From: Faecalicatena_A orotica
GTDB taxonomy: Bacteria; Bacillota; Clostridia; Lachnospirales; Lachnospiraceae
DNA length: 64,000 bases
NCBI RefSeq assembly: GCF_040545875.1
Contig: NZ_JBEPMR010000001.1
Reading direction: 5' to 3' (one strand)
Position numbers and translations under genes: made by a program. Of the stretch, positions 58,599-64,000 are shown piece after piece; within the stretch, counting starts at the first letter, position 1; each line of letters begins with the position of its first letter. Under the pieces are notes generated by a model. The model ran no database searches. It was not told where the DNA came from and saw only the letters and a list, made by a program, of their open reading frames with translations.

Positions 58599-60950
58599 TC
58601 ACGCCTTCGGCCATTCTTGTTTAATTCTCATGAAAATTTTTCCAAAATCCAGCGTATCATAATTTTTCCCGAGAGAATCCAGATTCAGAAGTGCCATACC
58701 ATTTACAAAACCGTTACACGTATCGTTATCATCCCCTTTATTCTTTGCCGCAGCTCCCGAAAATTCTTTATACTCCGTATCTGCCAGCCACAAGGAAGTC
58801 ATATATCCCTCACACTGGACTCCGGGCATCGCATAGCCATACATATCTGCCGGAGACGAAAGCCCGTACTGCATCCCTTTTGTCACGGCCTCAGCAAGTT
58901 TTACAAGCTTCTCATCCCTGCAGTATTCTGCCAGCCTTAAAAGTTCCGGAACCACTTCCTGAAAGGAACAGTCTACATAACTTCCGGCAGGTATTACATC
59001 ACATCCGGCCCAGCCTGTTGTCTTGAATTTATGCCTGCCTAAAAGTGTATTTTCATCAAACGGGATATCCCACAGATAAGTCCAGCTTGCAAGAATTCTT
59101 GCGGCATCTAATGCACCGGAAAGGTACTCCACGTTTTTAGTCTCTTCATATACCGCCAGCAGGCTCCTCATGACAAACATGACGCTTGCGGCATCCAATT
59201 TCACTGACTTTTTATGGGATGTATCATTAATGCCCCCTATATATTCTGCCTCTGCGGCATAATTCGCAAGGATAAAATCTGCTGCTCTTTCCGCCGCATC
59301 CAAATACTTCTTCTCCCCTGTATACCGGCTGACTTCCACAAGCAGGGGGATCGGGAAAATCGCACCAGAACCACGTTCTTTTTCTGAACTCCCGAACCAT
59401 TCCAGAGGATATACCAATGGTTCTCCCTCCATTGTATACCCGCGGTTCCATGAACCGTTCGTATTCTGCATCTTAAGAAGCCTTTCACAGAAATCCAGAA
59501 CGGCTGCGAGCCATTTCGGATGCTCCTGTCCATTTTCCTTCTCCGCCAGATAACACTTCATCAGATAGTACATCGTATCCGTCATGGATCTGGAATAATT
59601 CCCCTTTACTTTGCCAAGTTCCCCTGCAATACTCATCAATGCCCCGACCACTTGATTTCCGAGGTAATCTTCTAATTCTTTTCTGTCATTTGAATATTGG
59701 AAAGGAAGTAATATTCCTGTCCACCAATACACCGTTTTTTCTTTATCCACATGATACAGCCCCACAGGAAGACCAGACTTTTCTATACAGTTTTCCACAA
59801 AATAGTCCAATGTCTTTAGCGCGCTTTCCCGATAATCTTCCCGGCAGGTCACACCGTCCGCTCCTTCCCATGCAGCCGTAAGCATATCCAGTGCCAGCAG
59901 CGTCTGTGCACCGCAAAAACCATATTCCAGAAGATTCTGTTCCCCATAGCCCTGCCGCGGGGAAAAATGAATAAAATATCCGGCCGGTTTTCCTTTCTTA
60001 TCAGGAAATTCCCGGAAACTATGAAGAACCATTTCCCTTCTGTAATGTCTTGATTCCTCCAGCCCAACCGGCGGCCTTATCTCACCATGAAGAAGCCGCT
60101 CCATCTGCATGGCTGTCGTCTGCCACGAGGCGTCTGTAAGGTTTCGTGCCTTCCCAGTCTGCAATAAGTAAGACATTTCAGAAACCATTCCTTCCTTTAC
60201 TGCTTTGTAAGCCTCCCACCCGGAACCATCCACATTCAGACAGAATGTATTCCGTTCACAAAATGGATAATCACAGCGCAGAATATACTCTCCTGCGTGG
60301 TATTCTGAAGGTGCCATGCCCAGAGACCCAATATCCGTATCATGGATAAAATACCGTTTCTGAATCTGCTGGCGCGTAATGGTCGTATCTTTTTGTGGAA
60401 GATCCGCTCTGATCAGGGATACATAATATTTGCTTTTCCGGGCATAAGAGGTTACGGATAAAGAAGGGTTTCTGTCATCCTTATAATCCTGACTGTATGT
60501 GCCAAGGTAATCCTCCACCCCGTCTTCATCTGTATCATTCTTATTATAAAATGCCCCCGGGACGATAAACTGATAATCATCAAAAGACTTTTCCAGACCG
60601 CCCCTGCACCTGAACTCAGTCGTCAGGTGAATCCCTGTTTCTTTCACACACCGGATACACTCCAGTTTCCTGTCCAGCCTTACCGCCTCTTCTTCCACCG
60701 TCCATAAATCTGTTATCTTATACTGGCTGCCATATAAATCTTTGGCCTCCACCTCTCCTAAGTATCCCTCTTTTGTTGTACTCCACACATCATAGCGCAG
60801 TTTCTTTTTAGCACCTTTTATGTCTTTGAGTACAACCGGGAAATCCAGAAAGATACTGAAAGCCGGATCCTCTCCGTTTCTGTCATCCCCTGCAGTAATC
60901 AGCAGCGAATATTTTTCATACCGGCGGATAAACTCAATTTTAGTGTCCAA
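58599..60950 (-). CDS. Large (alpha/alpha)-barrel glycosidase-like protein, family not assigned
   Basis: Start is TTG at 60950, 8 nt after GGGAG; 783 residues. The first 280 residues are beta-rich. The rest holds repeated helix-hairpin motifs of an (alpha/alpha)6 barrel: LDYFVENCIEKSGLPVGLYHV, LLKMQNTNGSWNRGYTMEGE, GSGAIFPIPLLVEVSRYTGEKKYL, ASWTYLWDIPFDENTLLGRHKF and AMPGVQCEGYMTSLWLADTEY. NGSWNRGYT and a Trp/Asp-rich C-terminus suggest a sugar-binding cleft with acidic catalysts. There is no signal peptide, so it acts in the cytoplasm. A close paralogue is at 62593 on the other side of the GH43 gene. I cannot name a CAZy family with confidence. Confidence 0.7.
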   Translation of the reverse strand: MDTKIEFIRRYEKYSLLITAGDDRNGEDPAFSIFLDFPVVLKDIKGAKKKLRYDVWSTTKEGYLGEVEAKDLYGSQYKITDLWTVEEEAVRLDRKLECIRCVKETGIHLTTEFRCRGGLEKSFDDYQFIVPGAFYNKNDTDEDGVEDYLGTYSQDYKDDRNPSLSVTSYARKSKYYVSLIRADLPQKDTTITRQQIQKRYFIHDTDIGSLGMAPSEYHAGEYILRCDYPFCERNTFCLNVDGSGWEAYKAVKEGMVSEMSYLLQTGKARNLTDASWQTTAMQMERLLHGEIRPPVGLEESRHYRREMVLHSFREFPDKKGKPAGYFIHFSPRQGYGEQNLLEYGFCGAQTLLALDMLTAAWEGADGVTCREDYRESALKTLDYFVENCIEKSGLPVGLYHVDKEKTVYWWTGILLPFQYSNDRKELEDYLGNQVVGALMSIAGELGKVKGNYSRSMTDTMYYLMKCYLAEKENGQEHPKWLAAVLDFCERLLKMQNTNGSWNRGYTMEGEPLVYPLEWFGSSEKERGSGAIFPIPLLVEVSRYTGEKKYLDAAERAADFILANYAAEAEYIGGINDTSHKKSVKLDAASVMFVMRSLLAVYEETKNVEYLSGALDAARILASWTYLWDIPFDENTLLGRHKFKTTGWAGCDVIPAGSYVDCSFQEVVPELLRLAEYCRDEKLVKLAEAVTKGMQYGLSSPADMYGYAMPGVQCEGYMTSLWLADTEYKEFSGAAAKNKGDDNDTCNGFVNGMALLNLDSLGKNYDTLDFGKIFMRIKQEWPKA

Positions 60951-60975
60951 TACTTTCGCTCCCTTCCAGTGTGTA

Positions 60976-62577
60976 TCATGCCTCCCCGCCTGAAGGCGAA
61001 TAAGTCAGATACTCAAATTCCGCCGGACAGCGCTGCCCTGAGGTATCCTGACAGCAGAGTACAATGAATGTCCCTGTAAATCTCAGGCCATGCTCGGCCT
61101 CATTATAATAATCATCCGACAGCTTCGTAGCGTCCAGTTCTTCCCCGATCTCAAAATAGTTTTCTCCATCCGGTGACCAGCTAAACTGCGCCGTCTTATT
61201 CTTTACATTCATTCTCATGTATACATTGTTTTCTCCATCAGCTATCTGGCATCTTTCTCCGCTTACACTTATTTCCCCGTGGTCGCAGATAATCATGGAT
61301 ACAGTTCTTCCCAGCACTTCATCCCAGGAAACATTCAGGTAAAAATAGTTCGTAGTATCATAATACAATGCCATTCCTGCCATCTGCTGGTAATTCACCG
61401 GCCAAAACCGTACACTTGTCTCTGCCATAAAATCGAAGTGTTCTCTGCGTATTCCAACCAGACTCTGTGTATGTAAAGACTCCATAGACTCTTTCCCATA
61501 CAGAACCAGTGACTGCCTCTCCTCGTTAAAAGCCATCCACCTTTGGTCAAGAGGAATACGCAGAGTTTGGAATTCATCCGGAAGTTTCGCCGGGAACACC
61601 CTTTTTGCAGGCCTCTCGCTGACAATAAAATCCGAAAGGCCCGGAGACGGAACTTCATTCTGTGGCAGCCCGGACGGGTGGTCGATTACAAACCAGCCAT
61701 CCTCTGTCATCTTAAGTTTCTGGATAGATGTCTCCCTGCCCAGCATGCATCGCTTATGGACACCTTCCGGTCTGCCGCACAGGTGTGCCATATACCACTC
61801 CCCATTCTGTGTACATACCAGACTTCCGTGTCCACATTTCTGCAGTCGCAGTTCCGGATGTCCGAACGATGTCATCAATGGATGGTATGGTGACAGTTCA
61901 TATGGCCCCTCTATATTTTTTGACCGTGCAACGGTCACTGCATGTTCATAAAATGTTCCGCCCTCTGCACACACTAAATAGTACATGCCGTTTATTTTAT
62001 ACAGGTGGGGACCTTCCGTCACTCCTATGCTGCTCCCCTTGAATATCTGTACAGGCTCCCCCTTCATACATTGCTGTTCTGGGTCATACTCCTGCAGCGC
62101 AATACCGTCGAATGGATCGTTTTTATCCCGGTGGTCCCAGATCTGATTTAAGATATATTTTTTCCCGTCATCATCGTGGAAAAGGGAAGGGTCAAACCCA
62201 CTGCTGTTGAGGTACACAGGATCGGACCACGGGCCATGTATATCCCTGCTGTATGTTAAAAAGTTATCCACATCTTTATAATAATTACGGAATGTTTTCA
62301 CATTAGAATATACAAGATAGAACATCCCATCCTCATATGTAAGACAAGGCGCCCACACCCCTCCGGAATCCGGCACCCCGGTCATATCAAGCAGCCGCTT
62401 TTCATCCAGCGGCCGGCCGGTAAACTCCCAATGTACTAAATCCCTGCTGTGGTACAATTCCACCCCGGGAAACCATTGAAACGTTGACGTTGCAATATAA
62501 TAATCATCTCCGGCCCTGCATATGCATGGATCCGGGTGAAATCCCCGCAGAACCGGATTTTTAATCATTTCTGCCAT
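60976..62577 (-). CDS. GH43 family glycosidase (beta-xylosidase type)
   Basis: This 533-residue protein starts NPVLRGFHPDPCICRAGDDYYIATSTFQWFPG, the five-bladed GH43 propeller with catalytic Asp in FHPDP. Asp in NSSGFDPSLFHDDDGK and Glu in GVTEGPHLYKI fill the usual positions. The C-terminal concanavalin-like domain (about residues 330-530) matches the GH43 beta-xylosidase C-terminus. There is no signal peptide, so it acts on imported xylo- or arabino-oligosaccharides. The RBS GGAGG lies 6 nt before the ATG. It is flanked by two paralogous barrel proteins. Confidence 0.92.
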   Translation of the reverse strand: MAEMIKNPVLRGFHPDPCICRAGDDYYIATSTFQWFPGVELYHSRDLVHWEFTGRPLDEKRLLDMTGVPDSGGVWAPCLTYEDGMFYLVYSNVKTFRNYYKDVDNFLTYSRDIHGPWSDPVYLNSSGFDPSLFHDDDGKKYILNQIWDHRDKNDPFDGIALQEYDPEQQCMKGEPVQIFKGSSIGVTEGPHLYKINGMYYLVCAEGGTFYEHAVTVARSKNIEGPYELSPYHPLMTSFGHPELRLQKCGHGSLVCTQNGEWYMAHLCGRPEGVHKRCMLGRETSIQKLKMTEDGWFVIDHPSGLPQNEVPSPGLSDFIVSERPAKRVFPAKLPDEFQTLRIPLDQRWMAFNEERQSLVLYGKESMESLHTQSLVGIRREHFDFMAETSVRFWPVNYQQMAGMALYYDTTNYFYLNVSWDEVLGRTVSMIICDHGEISVSGERCQIADGENNVYMRMNVKNKTAQFSWSPDGENYFEIGEELDATKLSDDYYNEAEHGLRFTGTFIVLCCQDTSGQRCPAEFEYLTYSPSGGEA

Positions 62578-62592
62578 ATAGCTCCTCCATCC

Positions 62593-64000
62593 CTATCCGG
62601 CCATAATCTGCCGTATGATTGTGTCAAAATCCATTGTCCTGTATTCTCTGGACAAATAATCAAGATTCAGCAGCGCCTGTCCATTCACCAGACCATTGCA
62701 CGTATCGTTATCGTCCCCTTTGTTTTTCGCCGCTGCTCCCGAAAATCCTTTATACTCCGTATCTGCCAGCCATAAGGAAGTCATATACCCTTCACACTGT
62801 ACCCCCGGCATTGCATATCCATACATATTCTGAGGCATCGACAGACCGTGCTGCATCCCCCTTGTCACGATCTTTGCCAGTACAGCCAGATCTTCATCCT
62901 TACAGTATTCTGCAATACGCAGCAGTTCCGGAATAAATTCAACAAATTCACAGTCCACATAGCTTCCTGCCGGGATGACATCACATACGGCCCAGCCTGT
63001 GGTTTTAAATCCATGTTTTCCAAGAAGTGTATCCTTATCAAACGGAATATCCCAGAGGTATGTCCAGCTTGCTAAAATACGTGCCGCATCACGCGCGCCT
63101 GCAAGAAGTTTTACATCTCTTGTCTGTTCATACACGACCAGCATGGTACGCATCGCAAACATAACGCCTACTGCGTCAATCTTTACAGACTTCCTGTGGG
63201 TTGTATCATTGAGGCCTCCGATGTATTCTACATTTCCGGCATAATTATCATATACGAAATATGCGGCCCTTTCGGCTGCCCTCAAATATTTTTCTTCCTT
63301 AGTAAACCGGTACAGTTCCGTCAGGACCTGGGCCGGGAAGATTGCACCTGACCCCTGTTCCTTTTCAGAGGCACCAAACCACTGCGGCGGGTTCGTAATC
63401 GGCTTCCCATCCATCGTATATCCACGGTTCCACGAACCATTTCCATTCTGCATTTCTAAGAGCTTGTCACAGAATTTCACAACGGCTTCCAGCCATTTTG
63501 GATGCTCAATCCCGCTTTCCCTCTCAAACAGATAACATCTCAGCAGATAGTGTATGGAATCTACCATAGACCTGCAATAATTACCCTTTACTTTTCTAAG
63601 TTCCCCTGCAATTTCCATCAGAGAACTTACGACCTGGTTCCCAAGATAGGCTTCCAGCTCATCCCGGTCATCTGAGTACTGGAATGGGAAAAGAATCCCG
63701 GTCCACCAGTACACATACTCTTCTTTATCTACATTATAAATCCCATTTGGAAGCCCGGATTCTTCTATGCAGTTTTCCACAAAATAATCGACCGTCTTTA
63801 CAGCCCTTTCCCTATATTCCTCAGAGCCGTTCTCCTTTGCCGCTTCCATCATATCTAAACTCAACAGAGTCTGTGCTCCGCAGAAGCCGTATTCAAGCAG
63901 ATTCTGCTCACCATAGCGGCTGCGAGGGGAAAAATGGACAAAGTACCCCGCCGGCTTTCCTTTTTTATCCGGAAATTCCCTGTAACTGTTATGTATCATT
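62593..64000 (-). CDS. Paralogue of the 783-residue barrel protein, 5' end outside window
   Basis: The readable part corresponds to residues of about 305-783 in the paralogue at 58599 (FREFPDKKGKPAGYF matches YREFPDKKGKPAGYF). The ATG at 63999 is inside the gene, not its start; roughly 300 N-terminal codons lie beyond 64000. Conserved blocks are shared: MQNGNGSWNRGYTMDGKPI, AYFVYDNYAGNVEYIGGLNDT, WTYLWDIPFDKDTLLGKHGFK and AMPGVQCEGYMTSLWLADTEY, and it ends IIRQIMAG. Its stop is 16 nt before the GH43 start, so both lie in one operon. Confidence 0.75.
   Translation of the reverse strand, partial: MIHNSYREFPDKKGKPAGYFVHFSPRSRYGEQNLLEYGFCGAQTLLSLDMMEAAKENGSEEYRERAVKTVDYFVENCIEESGLPNGIYNVDKEEYVYWWTGILFPFQYSDDRDELEAYLGNQVVSSLMEIAGELRKVKGNYCRSMVDSIHYLLRCYLFERESGIEHPKWLEAVVKFCDKLLEMQNGNGSWNRGYTMDGKPITNPPQWFGASEKEQGSGAIFPAQVLTELYRFTKEEKYLRAAERAAYFVYDNYAGNVEYIGGLNDTTHRKSVKIDAVGVMFAMRTMLVVYEQTRDVKLLAGARDAARILASWTYLWDIPFDKDTLLGKHGFKTTGWAVCDVIPAGSYVDCEFVEFIPELLRIAEYCKDEDLAVLAKIVTRGMQHGLSMPQNMYGYAMPGVQCEGYMTSLWLADTEYKGFSGAAAKNKGDDNDTCNGLVNGQALLNLDYLSREYRTMDFDTIIRQIMAG

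Overview
The window reads as a chromosomal segment of a gut-type Clostridia, most likely Lachnospiraceae. This is an inference from moderate GC, strong AGGAGG-type ribosome sites, TATAAT/TTGACA promoters, U-tract terminators, a c-di-GMP-I riboswitch, YesMN-type two-component genes and many family-typical proteins. No rRNA, tRNA, CRISPR array, insertion sequence or phage block was seen. Most genes lie on the minus strand, so operons read from high to low coordinates.

Layout. 1-2.3 kb: the start of a PAP2-type membrane phosphatase and an AAA-ATPase/PD-(D/E)XK gene. 2.3-10.6 kb: an iron block. A five-gene operon carries two feoA-like genes, feoB, a 46-codon FeoB-associated Cys-rich membrane protein and a shortened Fur-like regulator. 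Downstream of it, behind a near-consensus Fur box, lie a small His-containing membrane protein, a heterodimeric ABC exporter and a DUF2325 protein. A divergent DtxR-family regulator sits on the other side, and the same dyad GTTAG-N6-CTAAC occurs at both the feoA promoter and the feoB leader. A metallo-beta-lactamase-fold remnant follows.

10.7-24.6 kb: a nine-gene operon for alpha-glucan use (binding protein, MalF, MalG, pullulanase, debranching enzyme, phosphorylase, MalQ, GH13 glycosidase, sugar acetyltransferase). Together these import maltodextrin and take it to glucose-1-phosphate and glucose. 24.6-30.6 kb: an Rpn-type nuclease-family gene and a YesN/YesM pair whose kinase overlaps a solute-binding lipoprotein without its own permeases. 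30.7-35.9 kb: a small XRE regulator and two overlapping DNA-repair helicases (MrfA-like and UvrD-like) behind a promoter with a LexA-like site. 35.9-39.9 kb: a GAF-REC protein, a 58-residue small protein and an OmpR-type regulator/kinase pair.

40-47 kb: the most striking part. A strong promoter, a well-formed c-di-GMP-I riboswitch and two terminator-like hairpins precede a 1745-residue secreted protein with dockerin, FN3, F5/8C and M60 (HEIGH) regions. It is followed 6 nt later by a signal-peptide protein with a possible cohesin-like domain, a Pro-rich stalk and a C-terminal membrane anchor. I infer a c-di-GMP-controlled surface glycoprotein-degrading pair in which the second protein may dock the first.

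47-57.4 kb: mixed housekeeping and accessory genes (phospholipase D-like protein, acetyltransferase, PHP phosphatase, MATE pump, AraC regulator, MazG-like enzyme, CDF metal exporter, lipoprotein, metallophosphoesterase, nitroreductase). 57.5-64 kb: a LacI regulator and a hemicellulose-type locus in which a GH43 enzyme lies between two paralogous large alpha/alpha-barrel proteins, the second cut by the window edge.
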